64,000 nt of DNA from CAUZIZ01 sp965218775 (GTDB lineage: Bacteria > Acidobacteriota > UBA6911 > RPQK01 > JAJDTT01), in contig CBDCLS010000005.1 in assembly GCA_965218775.1 (NCBI GenBank), positions 1,426,001-1,490,000 on the forward strand, written 5' to 3'. Position 1 is the first letter of the stretch. Each line of letters opens with the position of its first letter. A program made the translations under genes and the position numbers. This document shows positions 43,493-52,868 of the stretch, piece by piece. A model generated the notes under the pieces. It was not told where the DNA came from. It was given only the letters and a program-made list of their open reading frames with translations, and did no database searches.

Positions 43493-44830
43493 ATGCAAGC
43501 CCTAGATAGGTATAACGGCAGAAAAATGGGGAGCCTCTCTACGCCGGACCTGCGTCAGATTTGTATCGTGCTCTTACTGGCAGCCACCCTGGGCAGTTGT
43601 TCGGGTGAAGATGTCCAGAGCACAGGGGATTCTGAGGCAGCTAGCGATGAATCTAGCTCGGTCCGCTTCTCAGAGCATCTCATCATGGGCGGTTATGCCT
43701 ATCCCTATGGCATCTGGGCTTCGGATCTGGACGGGGACGGAGATCTAGACCTGACCAGTGCCGACTACACTCCCCACAACAATCTCTACTGGTTCGAGAA
43801 TGACGGTTCGGGCCAGTTCAGCCGCCACTTCATTCAGAAGGACGACCCCGAAAGGTTGGAGCGTCACATGGTGGGGGACATCAACCACGACAATCGGCCC
43901 GACGTGGTAATCGTGAAGAATCTCTACGGGCACCTACTCTGGTTCCAAAACCCAGGTGGGACTAAGATCCACGATCTCTGGAAGCGACACGTCATCACGA
44001 CCCAGCTGGCTGGTGCCTACAGTGTGGCTCTCTCGGACCTGGACGCCGATGGGGATCTGGATGTAGCCGCCTCCTCCTGGAGGATGGGCAACCAATTCGC
44101 CTGGTTTGAGAACCCTGGAACCGTTTGCTGGCCTCCGGATGGCCGCACTCAGCGCTGTTTCGAGGAAGGCCAGGAATGGACCAAGCATCTGATTGAGGCC
44201 AATATATCCGAGACCCGGTGTATCCGGATTGCCGACGTGGACGGGGATGGCGATGAAGATCTACTGGGGACGGCCCCCGGGGCCGGCCTGGTGCTCTGGT
44301 ACGAGAACAGCGGAGATCCCAAAAACAAGCCTTGGGGACGCCACGTCATTGACTCACCCTTTCGCCCCAACCACGGAGATCCGGTCGACATGGACGGGGA
44401 CGGAGACCCCGACTTCGTGCTGGCGCTGGGGATGGGACAGAGTCCGGCCATGAAGCCCGGAGGGCAGGTTGTCTGGTACGAGAACGACGACGCGTTGCGA
44501 GAAGGTCCGTGGACCCGCCACCTGATCCTGGAATCGCTTCCCAGCGCCTTCGAGGCGGTAGCAGGAGACCTCGACGGTGACGGCGACGTAGACGTCGCCG
44601 CAACCGCCTGGGGAGACTCGGGCCAGGTGGTGTGGCTGGAAAATTCCGGGGATCCCAGCGGTCAATGGTCCCACCACCCTCTAAAGACCTCCTGGCCCAG
44701 GGCCAATATGCTTTTGCTCGCGGATCTGGACGGAGACGAGGACCTGGATGTGGCGGCCGTGGCCGAACACGGAAGCTACGAGTTCCGATGGTGGCGCAAC
44801 GAGGGGCGCTCCCGTGCAAAGACCGACTGA
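43493..44830 (+). CDS. FG-GAP/VCBS repeat lipoprotein
   Basis: This 445-residue protein has a lipoprotein signal (VLLLAATLGSCSG) and a beta-propeller of FG-GAP/VCBS repeats, each with the calcium-binding-like DxDGDGDxD loop. Examples are SDLDGDGDLDLTSADY, SDLDADGDLDVAASSW, DVDGDGDEDLLGTAP and DLDGDGDVDVAATAW. About seven blades are seen. ATG 43493 or 43526 could be the start; neither has a strong ribosome site. It is likely surface- or periplasm-anchored and may bind ligand or matrix. A hybrid kinase gene follows after 79 bp. Confidence 0.85.
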   Translation: MQALDRYNGRKMGSLSTPDLRQICIVLLLAATLGSCSGEDVQSTGDSEAASDESSSVRFSEHLIMGGYAYPYGIWASDLDGDGDLDLTSADYTPHNNLYWFENDGSGQFSRHFIQKDDPERLERHMVGDINHDNRPDVVIVKNLYGHLLWFQNPGGTKIHDLWKRHVITTQLAGAYSVALSDLDADGDLDVAASSWRMGNQFAWFENPGTVCWPPDGRTQRCFEEGQEWTKHLIEANISETRCIRIADVDGDGDEDLLGTAPGAGLVLWYENSGDPKNKPWGRHVIDSPFRPNHGDPVDMDGDGDPDFVLALGMGQSPAMKPGGQVVWYENDDALREGPWTRHLILESLPSAFEAVAGDLDGDGDVDVAATAWGDSGQVVWLENSGDPSGQWSHHPLKTSWPRANMLLLADLDGDEDLDVAAVAEHGSYEFRWWRNEGRSRAKTD

Positions 44831-44909
44831 CCGTCTCGACCCAGAGGGTACCTCTTCCTCACCGGTCGGGGAGCGCAGCGCCTAGACTCAGATTCTGTGG
44901 AGGAGCCCT

Positions 44910-47318
44910 ATGTCTAAAGGAGCATTGCTAGAACGAGCAAAGACCTACTGGACTCGTAGCGGAAGTTTATTCCACGCACGAACGATCCTAGTTTTAGCGA
45001 TCCTGTTTCTGGCTGGGTTAGGCCTAATGACCTGGCATATCTCCCGTTTACAAACGAACCTGGTGACAGCAATGGGTCTGGCTGCCGCGGACTTCTATGC
45101 CCAGGCGATCGAGGAGTTTCGAACGCTCTATACAAGTGAGGTGGTGGAGCGGGTCCTAGACCATGGAATTGAGGTAGTTTCCGACTATCAGGACAGACCC
45201 GGAGCGATTCCGCTGCCCGCTACCCTGAGCATGAAATTGGGTGAAAGCATCGGGTCCAAGAGTCAAGGGGCACACACCAAACTCTACAGTGCCTATCCAA
45301 TCCCCGGGCGGGAAGGTCTCGAGGACGAATTCGGCCGGAGCGCATGGGAACACCTGAAGAATCATCCCCAGGAATCGTTCCACAAGATCGAGCCTCTTGG
45401 GGGGCGTAGGACCCTGCGGTATGCCAGAGCGGATCTGATGCGCGCCAGCTGCGTGAATTGTCATAACACCCACCCGCAGAGTCCCAAAACCGACTGGAAG
45501 GTGGGAGACGTGCGGGGGGTTGTTGAGATCGACTACCCCTTGGATGCCGTCGAAGCCACTAAAGATGAGGGCATCCAGGGTACCTTGGCCTTGATGTCTA
45601 CGCTTGCTCTGGTATGGCTGGGGGGGTTTGGATTGGCCATCGGCAAGCTTCGTCAAACTTCGGCGGAATTGGAGCAGCGGGTGCATAGCCGGACCAGCGA
45701 GCTGAGAGAAGCCAACAGACACCTGGAGGAGCAAGTCTCGGAGCGTGAGAAAGCCGAAGTGGCCCTTCGCGAGAGCGAGAAGCGCTACAGATCACTGGTT
45801 GAAAACGCGCCCGAGGCCATCTTCGTACTGGACATGGACACCGGAAGGTTCATTGACGTCAATGAAAACGCACTGCGGCTCTTCAAGTTCAGCCGCAAAG
45901 ACCTTCTTCGAATGGGCCCGTTGGAGTTGAGCCCAGAACTGCAACCAGACCAACAGCCATCGGCCGAGGCGGCACCCAAACTGATGCAAAAAGCACTCGA
46001 AGGCGAAACCTTGACTTTCGAGTGGTTCCATCGCGACGCCCAGGGTATGGAGATCCCGTCCGAGGTTCGGCTGGTTCGATTACCTTCCTCCCAGGCCAAG
46101 CTGGTGCGGGCCAGCGTCACCGACATCAGGTCCAGAAAGCAGGCCGAGAAGGAACGCCATGAGCTGGAAGCTCAAGTGCAACATAGTCAAAAACTAGAGA
46201 GTCTGGGTGTACTGGCTGGAGGCATCGCGCACGACTTCAACAATCTGCTCACCCCTATTCTCGGCCATTCCGATTTGGCCCTGTCCAAACTTCCGCCCAC
46301 TTCGCCTATAGTAGAGCACGTCGAGTATATCCAGACGGCGTCGCTGCGAGCCGCGACGTTGTGCCAGCAGATGCTGGCTTACTCAGGGAGAGGACAATTC
46401 GTTGTTCGCTCGTTCAATCTTTCGTCACTTGTCGAAGAAATGAGACACCTGCTCCAGACTGTAATCCCCAAGAATGTAGCGGCGAAGTTCGATCTGGCAG
46501 AGAATCTGCCGCCGATTGAGGCGGATTCGGTCCAAATCCAGCAAATCTTCTTGAACCTGGTGACCAATGCTTCCGACGCCATCGGAGACGAGAGCGGTTT
46601 CATCTCCATCACGACCGGTTCAATCGAGGTTTCTGATAACTACCTCCATCAGGCGGTATGGGATGAAAATCTAGCCCCAGGCCTCTACACCTATGTGGAG
46701 GTAACCGACAACGGCTGCGGAATGGACGATGAAACCCAGAGCCGGGTCTTCGAGCCTTTCTTTACCACCAAGGAGACGGGACGCGGACTAGGGCTGGCGG
46801 CGGTCCTGGGAATCGTTCGCGCCCATCATGGCACCATCAAGATCTACAGCGAAATCGGGCGAGGATCCACATTCAAGGTCCTGCTCCCGTGCACCGAAAA
46901 ATCGGAAGAACCACTCGAACAGGAGATCCCTTCGTCTGCTGATTGGCGCGGAAGTGGAACGGTCCTGGTCATCGATGACGAGGAGACCGTGCGAATGGTG
47001 GCAACCAGAATGCTCGAAGCAAAAGGATTCCAAGTCTTGACCGCTGCGGACGGAGTCGAGGCACTAGAGACGTTCCAGAAGAAGGGAGATCCGATCGTAG
47101 CGGTGCTGCTCGACCTGTCGATGCCCCGAATGGGTGGCGAAGACGTGTTCGTGGAACTCCGTAAGCTCCAACCCGATATCCCCGTCATCATGTCAAGCGG
47201 ATACAACGAAAAGGACGTGACCAGGCGATTTGTGGGCAAGAACCTCACAGGTTTCGTCCAGAAACCTTACCGTGAGGCCGACTTGATGGGCATTCTGCGC
47301 CAGATCCTCGAGAGCTGA
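44910..47318 (+). CDS. Hybrid sensor kinase with heme-type DUF3365 sensor, PAS, HK and REC
   Basis: This 802-residue inner-membrane hybrid histidine kinase has a TM helix at residues 25-44 and a periplasmic DUF3365/Tll0287-like sensor with a CVNCH heme motif at 181-185. A second TM lies at about 221-243, then a coiled linker and a PAS domain at about 285-410. HisKA follows with the phospho-acceptor His441 in AGGIAHDFNN. The HATPase carries NLVTNASDAIG, DNGCGMD and GRGLGLAAVLG. A C-terminal receiver has phospho-acceptor Asp735 in LLDLSMPRMGG. The architecture implies sensing of redox, gas or a small ligand through heme. No output regulator is adjacent. Confidence 0.9.
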   Translation: MSKGALLERAKTYWTRSGSLFHARTILVLAILFLAGLGLMTWHISRLQTNLVTAMGLAAADFYAQAIEEFRTLYTSEVVERVLDHGIEVVSDYQDRPGAIPLPATLSMKLGESIGSKSQGAHTKLYSAYPIPGREGLEDEFGRSAWEHLKNHPQESFHKIEPLGGRRTLRYARADLMRASCVNCHNTHPQSPKTDWKVGDVRGVVEIDYPLDAVEATKDEGIQGTLALMSTLALVWLGGFGLAIGKLRQTSAELEQRVHSRTSELREANRHLEEQVSEREKAEVALRESEKRYRSLVENAPEAIFVLDMDTGRFIDVNENALRLFKFSRKDLLRMGPLELSPELQPDQQPSAEAAPKLMQKALEGETLTFEWFHRDAQGMEIPSEVRLVRLPSSQAKLVRASVTDIRSRKQAEKERHELEAQVQHSQKLESLGVLAGGIAHDFNNLLTPILGHSDLALSKLPPTSPIVEHVEYIQTASLRAATLCQQMLAYSGRGQFVVRSFNLSSLVEEMRHLLQTVIPKNVAAKFDLAENLPPIEADSVQIQQIFLNLVTNASDAIGDESGFISITTGSIEVSDNYLHQAVWDENLAPGLYTYVEVTDNGCGMDDETQSRVFEPFFTTKETGRGLGLAAVLGIVRAHHGTIKIYSEIGRGSTFKVLLPCTEKSEEPLEQEIPSSADWRGSGTVLVIDDEETVRMVATRMLEAKGFQVLTAADGVEALETFQKKGDPIVAVLLDLSMPRMGGEDVFVELRKLQPDIPVIMSSGYNEKDVTRRFVGKNLTGFVQKPYREADLMGILRQILES

Positions 47319-47327
47319 GTATCCGAA

Positions 47328-48380
47328 TCAGTGAGCGCAGAGCTTTGCCAGGTCTCGGTGGTAGGCAAAGAGGGCTGGAGTCCCGCCCGTGTGTAGAAAG
47401 ACCACGGACTGGTCCGCCGTCCAACGTCCCTGGCGGATGTCGCTGATCAGGCCCGCCATGGCCTTGCCGGAGTAGACGGGGTCGAGGAAGATCCCCTCAT
47501 TCTGGGCAAGGAGCGCGATCGCCTCCAGGCTTCCTGATGTGGCGAGGCCGTAGGCGTCACCGATGAAGTCGGGACTCAGGTTGATTTCCTCGGGACCGGG
47601 GCAGGAATCCAGCCCCAGCATCTCGGCTGCTCCCTTGGCAAAGCCAGCCATATAGGCAGCCGTATCGAAGGGCCACTGAATCGGCATGACGGCCTGTAGA
47701 GTTGCCTCCCATCCCAGCAGCTTCTGCCCCAGAAACATACCCGCTCCGGTAGACCCAGCAGAGGAAAAATAGACGGCATCGACAGCCAGTTCTCGAGTCC
47801 TGAGCTGATCCAATAACTCCAACATTGCCAAGGTGTAACTGACAGCGGCAGAGGCCCTTGCCCTCGGATCAGCGACCGTGAAGACCTTCCGTCCCTGGCG
47901 TCTGAGCGCCTCAGTCTTCTCCTCCAGTCGATGCCAGATGGCGGGTCCCATGGGATCCGAAGTGAGCTCCACATGAGCGCCCACCAGGTGATCAAGCAGA
48001 AAGTTACCTTGCAGCTCAGCATCGCCGTCCTGGGTGCTCAGGACGAGGTAGCATGCCAAACCCAGCTTTGCCGCGGCAGCGGCCGTCTGCCGACAATTGT
48101 TGGATTGGACACCCGCTCCCCAGACCAGGGTATCCGCACCCTCTTCCAACGCTCGACCCAGAACGAACTCATTGTGGCGTGTCTTATTTCCACCAAAAGC
48201 CAGACCGGTACAGTCGTCCCGTTTGATCAACATCCGAGGACCGCCAAGATGGGCGCTCAAGCGTGGCAAGTCCTCCAGAGGAGTGGGTAGATGCGCCAGG
48301 CTGACCCGGGGTAGACGATCGATCCGTTCCCGGATTTCCCTGATACCGATCTCTGAGACGACTTCCCCTTTGTTCCCCAC
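47328..48380 (-). CDS. D-cysteine desulfhydrase / ACC deaminase family PLP enzyme
   Basis: This 350-residue PLP enzyme of the tryptophan-synthase beta fold belongs to the group including D-cysteine desulfhydrase (DcyD) and ACC deaminase. The Schiff-base Lys lies in LAFGGNKTRHNEFVLG near residue 60. AGVQSNNCRQTAAAAAKLG and YFSSAGSTGAG are the substrate and phosphate sites; VFLHTGGTPALFAY is the C-terminal block. D-cysteine cleavage to pyruvate, H2S and ammonia is the likeliest activity, but related D-amino-acid lyases cannot be excluded. It is convergent with the kinase gene, 9 bp apart, and divergent from the SDR gene. Confidence 0.85.
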   Translation of the reverse strand: MGNKGEVVSEIGIREIRERIDRLPRVSLAHLPTPLEDLPRLSAHLGGPRMLIKRDDCTGLAFGGNKTRHNEFVLGRALEEGADTLVWGAGVQSNNCRQTAAAAAKLGLACYLVLSTQDGDAELQGNFLLDHLVGAHVELTSDPMGPAIWHRLEEKTEALRRQGRKVFTVADPRARASAAVSYTLAMLELLDQLRTRELAVDAVYFSSAGSTGAGMFLGQKLLGWEATLQAVMPIQWPFDTAAYMAGFAKGAAEMLGLDSCPGPEEINLSPDFIGDAYGLATSGSLEAIALLAQNEGIFLDPVYSGKAMAGLISDIRQGRWTADQSVVFLHTGGTPALFAYHRDLAKLCAH

Positions 48381-48638
48381 GAGTTCAGTCTAGACAGACA
48401 GCAACGGGCGGTCAAGAAGACTCACCGAAAGCGAGGATCGCAGGGCGCGAAGAAGCGACACCCTCTTCCGGCTTCCCTGCCCCACGAACCCTGCCGTAGA
48501 AGTTCTGTGAGCCTTGAGGTAGAGTCGTACGAGTCGGACATTGGCTTCGGCTGGTCGACTCAGCGAAGGCAAGATAGGGTTCAAGCGACGAAACGACCAC
48601 AGAGGACGATAGCACTCAAGCAAGAAGGAGAGATCAGC

Positions 48639-49397
48639 ATGACTGGACAGGGTAAGGTTGCGATCGTTACAGGGGCAGGAACAGGCATTGGCAAATGCAC
48701 CACGCTCGCTCTTCTGAGGGAAGGCTACTCCGTCACCCTGGCCGGTCGTCGACGGGAACCCTTGGACCGAACCATCGAGGAGGCAGGACCGTCAGGTGAA
48801 CGCGCCCTCGCCGTACCGACCGATGTCGGACGGCCCGAGTCCGTCCAAGCGTTGTTTGCCAGGACCAAGGAGGGGTTTGGCCGGCTCGATCTACTCTTCA
48901 ACAATGCCGGGTTTGGAGCACCGCCAAAGCTGCTTGAGGACCTAAGCTACGAAGACTGGCAGTCCGTCGTAGACACCAACTTGACCGGATCCTTTCTGTG
49001 CACCCAGGAAGCGTTCAAGCTGATGAAGAGCCAGACCCCATCAGGGGGGCGGATCATCAACAACGGCTCGGTCTCGGCCCAGGTCCCGCGTCCCAACTCG
49101 GCTCCTTATACGGCCACCAAGCACGCGATTTCAGGGCTGACCAAATCGACAGCACTCGATGGCCGCAAGTACGACATCGCCTGTGGGCAGATCGACATTG
49201 GCAACGCCGCCACCGAGATGACCGAGCGCATGGGGCAGGGCGTCCCCCAAGCCACCGGCGAAGTCATGGTGGAACCCACCTTCAAAGCGGATGATGTGGC
49301 CCGAGCCGTGCTGCATATGGCAGGTCTGCCGCTGGATACCAACGTCCTCTCCATCACGATCATGGCGACCAAGATGCCTCTAGTGGGACGAGGGTGA
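48639..49397 (+). CDS. Short-chain dehydrogenase/reductase
   Basis: This classical SDR of 252 residues is NAD(P)-dependent. ATG 48639 is preferred because AAGGAGAG lies about 8 bases upstream; an earlier in-frame Met would add 44 unconserved residues. Motifs are VTGAGTGIGKCTTLAL (cofactor), LFNNAGFGAPPK, the catalytic Ser in INNGSVSAQ and the YxxxK motif in APYTATKHAISG. The C-terminal SITIMATKMPLVGRG is typical. The substrate is unknown. No partner gene in the same orientation is close. Confidence 0.9.
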   Translation: MTGQGKVAIVTGAGTGIGKCTTLALLREGYSVTLAGRRREPLDRTIEEAGPSGERALAVPTDVGRPESVQALFARTKEGFGRLDLLFNNAGFGAPPKLLEDLSYEDWQSVVDTNLTGSFLCTQEAFKLMKSQTPSGGRIINNGSVSAQVPRPNSAPYTATKHAISGLTKSTALDGRKYDIACGQIDIGNAATEMTERMGQGVPQATGEVMVEPTFKADDVARAVLHMAGLPLDTNVLSITIMATKMPLVGRG

Positions 49398-49459
49398 TTC
49401 GAAAACACAAGAGCAGAAATGCTTGACCTGAAGCCTCGCTCTGGGCAGACGAGCCGGGC

Positions 49460-52306
49460 TCAGTCCAGCTCCAGCTCCACCCCCGACAAGATGGGCCAGA
49501 TCCCGCCGGCTGGGGAGGTGAAGACAGTTCGGTACTGGAGCCAGCCATGATTCTGCTTCACCTCTCCTATCGAGGTCCCTGAGCTCTCGTAGAAGGATCC
49601 CTTGCCCCCAGGCCCCTGCCATTCTTCGGATTCCAGCTCCCCCCGGCTAGCAGCCGTCCGAATCTGGAATTTCAGCCGAGCACCGTGAGGCTCCTCTCCC
49701 TCCCAGAGGAGGCGCAGCGACCGGCCGCTCTGAGGAAGCTGAAGAGGAGGGGACAGATACTCCTCCTCCAGCTTGCGTGTGTAGAGATTCCCTGGATCCG
49801 TCATCTGGCTATAGTGGGGACCAAAGTTTGGCACTTCCGAACGGCGATCCCGGTGCAAACCGTCAGGTCCGTTCCAGTAGATGTAGCTGTTGATGGTATG
49901 GTCTCCACTCTTCATGTGATTGTGAACCACGATCTCCGGATACCCATCCCGGTTCAGATCCACCGTCTGGATCCCGGAAGATGACTCGGCCGGAAGATCG
50001 GTTCGATTGGTCTTGCTGTAGGTACCTCCATCGCCTCCCCAGTAAACGAACAGGGGTAGCGCACGCGTCCGTTCCGACATGTAGTTGGACAAGACAAGGT
50101 CCAGGTTTCCGTCCCGGTTCAGGTCTGCGATGCCGCACTCGATGGGCTGATGACCCTCGAGTTCAACCTTTCCCTCCAGCGTAGGAGTTCCTTCCGGCGT
50201 CCCCCACAGGAGATAGGTCTTCGAGGTCCTCACGCGAGTGACGGGATCAAAGCTTCCGACCAACATGAAGTCCAGGTTCCCGTCAGAGTTGAGGTCGGCC
50301 AGCTCCAGATTGCCTGCTGGAAGAACCTCGCTCCAGCTTCGCTCCTCAGAGTATCCATCAGATCCTCCCCAGAAAATCTGGTAGATTCCGTACCAGCTTC
50401 CAGGAAACACGAGGTCCAGATATCCATCGTGGTTCAGATCGGCAACCCGGTTGTTGGTGCACCTTTGGTTCTTCAGGGGCAGCGAGGTGCGTTGAGAATC
50501 CGAGTAGCCGTCCTCACCTCCCCAGAAGATCGTCCCCAATCGTTGTGGCCTTCCGTGGGTGAAGATTAGATCCAAGTAGCCATCCCGGTTCAGATCGGCG
50601 GCGCTGGTTCCGTTCGCCCCGGGAACGGACAAGTCCTGCTTCCGCTCCGGAGACAGCCCTTTTTGACTACCCCAGTAGACGTAACTGACATCGATATAGG
50701 AATTGGTCAGGACCAGGTCGTTGAAACCGTCGTCGTCCAGGTCTGCCACCGCTACGGCATAGGCCCCTTCACCAGGCAGAGCCGTCATGGAGGCGGTGGA
50801 GTAGAAGTGATGCGGATTCCCCCAGTAGATGTTGTTCTGCACCTTGCCGTGGTACTTGCCGCTTACCCGATTGACCAGCACCACCTCCTGGTTTCCGTCT
50901 GCATCCAGATCAGCGACGTTCACACTGGTAGCGTCGAAACTCTGGAGATCGGTACGCAGATAGGGTGCGAATCCCGTCGGGCTACCCCAGTAGACATAGG
51001 AAGGCACGTCATTGATCGTTCCGTTGTGGGAATTGGCAAAGACCAGATCCTTGTGACCGTCACGGTTCAGGTCCCCTACGGAGACGCCCTCGGCCGCCAG
51101 CGTTGGGAGCTCGGTTCTGCGCTCGGAAGAAAAGCCCCCCTCTCCGCCCCAGTACAGATAGGAAGCCGGAAGCGAGGGGAGCTCCGCCACCGAAGCGTTT
51201 GAGATGGCCAGATCCGGATGTCCATTCCCATCGAGGTCGGCAATGGCAACATCGGTGGGTCCGAGAGCCTCAAGGGTAAGTTTACCCTCCTGGGTGAGTC
51301 CCTCCTTATTCCCGAAGAAGACGTGAACACCCTCGCCGGCTGATTCCCCTTCCCCCTTGGAGGAAGTGACCACAACCTCGGCGTATCCGTCCTTGTTCAG
51401 ATCTCCAGAAGCGATACTGCTGGGACTCGGGACCGGCATTTGCTGGGATCTTTGTTCGCCATATTCCCCGGCCGCACCCAGAAAGATCTGCACTCCCTGA
51501 GCCTGGGGACTGTTGTTGATGAAGATGAGGTCTGGATCGCCGTCCCCGTTGACATCTCCGGCAGCCACGTCCCTGGCTCCTTGAGTAGGAACGAGTCCCG
51601 GGTTCTGTGGATCGAAACCGTTGGCACTTCCCCAGTAGATGTAGGAGGAGAGGTCGACTTTGGGAGAGATCTTCTCCGCACCCGCCTCGACACCCTGGTT
51701 GGCGAAGACCAACTCTGGATAGCCATCCGAGTTCAGGTCCAGCGCAACCACTCCCGCTGCCCACTTTGTGGGGAGCTCGGTACGACTCTTCGTTCGATAA
51801 CCTTCGCGGCTTCCCCAGTAAACATATGCCGTGCGCACTCCTGGGTAGTTGTGGATGTAGTTACAGAAGACGAGTTCCGGATAGCCATCCCCGTTCAAGT
51901 CGGCTACAGCAGAATTCCCGCCGCCGAAAGAAGGGAGTCGGGTCACCTGGTCGGTACGGTCCATGAGTCCGAAGACAACCTGGGCCAATGGACGCTTTTC
52001 CCACAATTCGGGAAGCAGTGATCTCGGTCCCTTGGGCGTCCCCCAATAGACGAGAGCGTCCACCACGCTCATGTTGTCATGAGAATTACTCATGACCAGA
52101 TCCACGTGCCCGTCCCGGTTCAGATCCCACTGGTTGATGACCTGTATCCGACCGGTCTTGGAAACATAGAGGTTCGCGCCTGCGTCTCCCAGCGTTCCCT
52201 CGCTGAACCCCTCGAAGCCCTCGTGCCGCACCGCACCGTCCCCTGCCAGGGCAATTGGCCCTGAAATCGCCAGAAGAACTCCTGCTGCCATAAGATACCG
52301 CTTCAC
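49460..52306 (-). CDS. Giant FG-GAP/VCBS repeat exported protein
   Basis: This 948-residue protein has a signal peptide (LMAAGVLLAISGPIALAG) followed by an almost regular array of more than a dozen repeats. They follow the pattern A-D-L-N-R-D-G-x-x-D-L-V-F, then a YWGG/YWGS motif (for example VADLNGDGYPELVFCNYIHN, VADLNHDGYLDLVFPGSWYG, SAADLNRDGYLDLIFTH). The repeats probably build two consecutive beta-propellers. The C-terminal 110 residues (SPPLQLPQSGRSLRLLWEGE) form a separate beta domain. It is probably secreted or surface-exposed and Ca2+-binding; no enzyme motif is seen. Downstream lies a short convergent gap to the SDR gene. Confidence 0.88.
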   Translation of the reverse strand: MKRYLMAAGVLLAISGPIALAGDGAVRHEGFEGFSEGTLGDAGANLYVSKTGRIQVINQWDLNRDGHVDLVMSNSHDNMSVVDALVYWGTPKGPRSLLPELWEKRPLAQVVFGLMDRTDQVTRLPSFGGGNSAVADLNGDGYPELVFCNYIHNYPGVRTAYVYWGSREGYRTKSRTELPTKWAAGVVALDLNSDGYPELVFANQGVEAGAEKISPKVDLSSYIYWGSANGFDPQNPGLVPTQGARDVAAGDVNGDGDPDLIFINNSPQAQGVQIFLGAAGEYGEQRSQQMPVPSPSSIASGDLNKDGYAEVVVTSSKGEGESAGEGVHVFFGNKEGLTQEGKLTLEALGPTDVAIADLDGNGHPDLAISNASVAELPSLPASYLYWGGEGGFSSERRTELPTLAAEGVSVGDLNRDGHKDLVFANSHNGTINDVPSYVYWGSPTGFAPYLRTDLQSFDATSVNVADLDADGNQEVVLVNRVSGKYHGKVQNNIYWGNPHHFYSTASMTALPGEGAYAVAVADLDDDGFNDLVLTNSYIDVSYVYWGSQKGLSPERKQDLSVPGANGTSAADLNRDGYLDLIFTHGRPQRLGTIFWGGEDGYSDSQRTSLPLKNQRCTNNRVADLNHDGYLDLVFPGSWYGIYQIFWGGSDGYSEERSWSEVLPAGNLELADLNSDGNLDFMLVGSFDPVTRVRTSKTYLLWGTPEGTPTLEGKVELEGHQPIECGIADLNRDGNLDLVLSNYMSERTRALPLFVYWGGDGGTYSKTNRTDLPAESSSGIQTVDLNRDGYPEIVVHNHMKSGDHTINSYIYWNGPDGLHRDRRSEVPNFGPHYSQMTDPGNLYTRKLEEEYLSPPLQLPQSGRSLRLLWEGEEPHGARLKFQIRTAASRGELESEEWQGPGGKGSFYESSGTSIGEVKQNHGWLQYRTVFTSPAGGIWPILSGVELELD

Positions 52307-52350
52307 GATGTCACCCTTTCCTTTCCAAAGAACGATCCCAGCGCCACCAG

Positions 52351-52844
52351 CTATCGTGCGGGCGGCTCCGCCGAGTGCACCCGCCCGCTATCGTCCGCTT
52401 CGGATGCCCGGGCCAGGTGCTGCTGCCATTGGCCCCACTGGGTCAGCGAGATCGACAACTGCAGAGAGAAGTCGAGCGAGATCCAGTCCTTGCGTCCGTC
52501 TGCGTATACCGGCTCGTCACCCAGGACATTCACCGGACCTGAGGCAGTTTGAACCGTCATGTTCACAGGGGACGCGGCATCGGTGTTGGCATAATAGATA
52601 CTGTCCATCTGGTTAGACCATGGGTAAATTCACGGCCACTGAGAACGTCGTAGGTCTGAAAGGGCATGTGGTACCAGCCTCGAACGGTGTTATTGCAAAC
52701 GTCCCAGTCCTGTTCCAGATCGCCGCCACTGAGATTACCCTCCCCCGACCCAACATTCCCCAAGCTGCGGCCAGTGTACTCAAAGCCTCTTGCCCGAGCA
52801 ACAGCATACCCAGAGATTAATAGGGCATCAGAAGGGGACAGAGT
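52351..52844 (-). pseudogene. Frameshifted, truncated gene remnant of unknown family
   Basis: Two consecutive minus-strand frames read as one protein broken by a frameshift near 52615. The first includes GNVGSGEGNLSGGDLEQDWD and RGWYHMPFQTYDVLSGREFT; the second continues MDSIYYANTDAASPVNMTVQ and KDWISLDFSLQLSISLTQWG to a stop at 52351. The 5' end is cut at a TAG inside a 16-bp tandem repeat (52837-52868). I do not recognise the family. The internal amino-acid texture is protein-like, unlike random shadows. It is a relic. Confidence 0.5.
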
Positions 52845-52868
52845 CTATTTTTGACAGAGTCTATTTTT
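52837..52868 (+). repeat. 16-bp tandem repeat, two copies
   Basis: The unit GACAGAGTCTATTTTT occurs twice in direct succession, followed by GACAA. It forms the broken 5' edge of the gene remnant at 52351-52844. Similar GGGGACAGAGTCTATTTTT sequences are, from memory, often found near REP-associated or other small transposases; none is present here. Confidence 0.7.

Noticed and set aside
50000..52000. Regular repeats suggesting a CRISPR or tandem array
   Set aside because: The periodicity is that of FG-GAP codons in one long open frame; no identical direct repeats with unique spacers exist.
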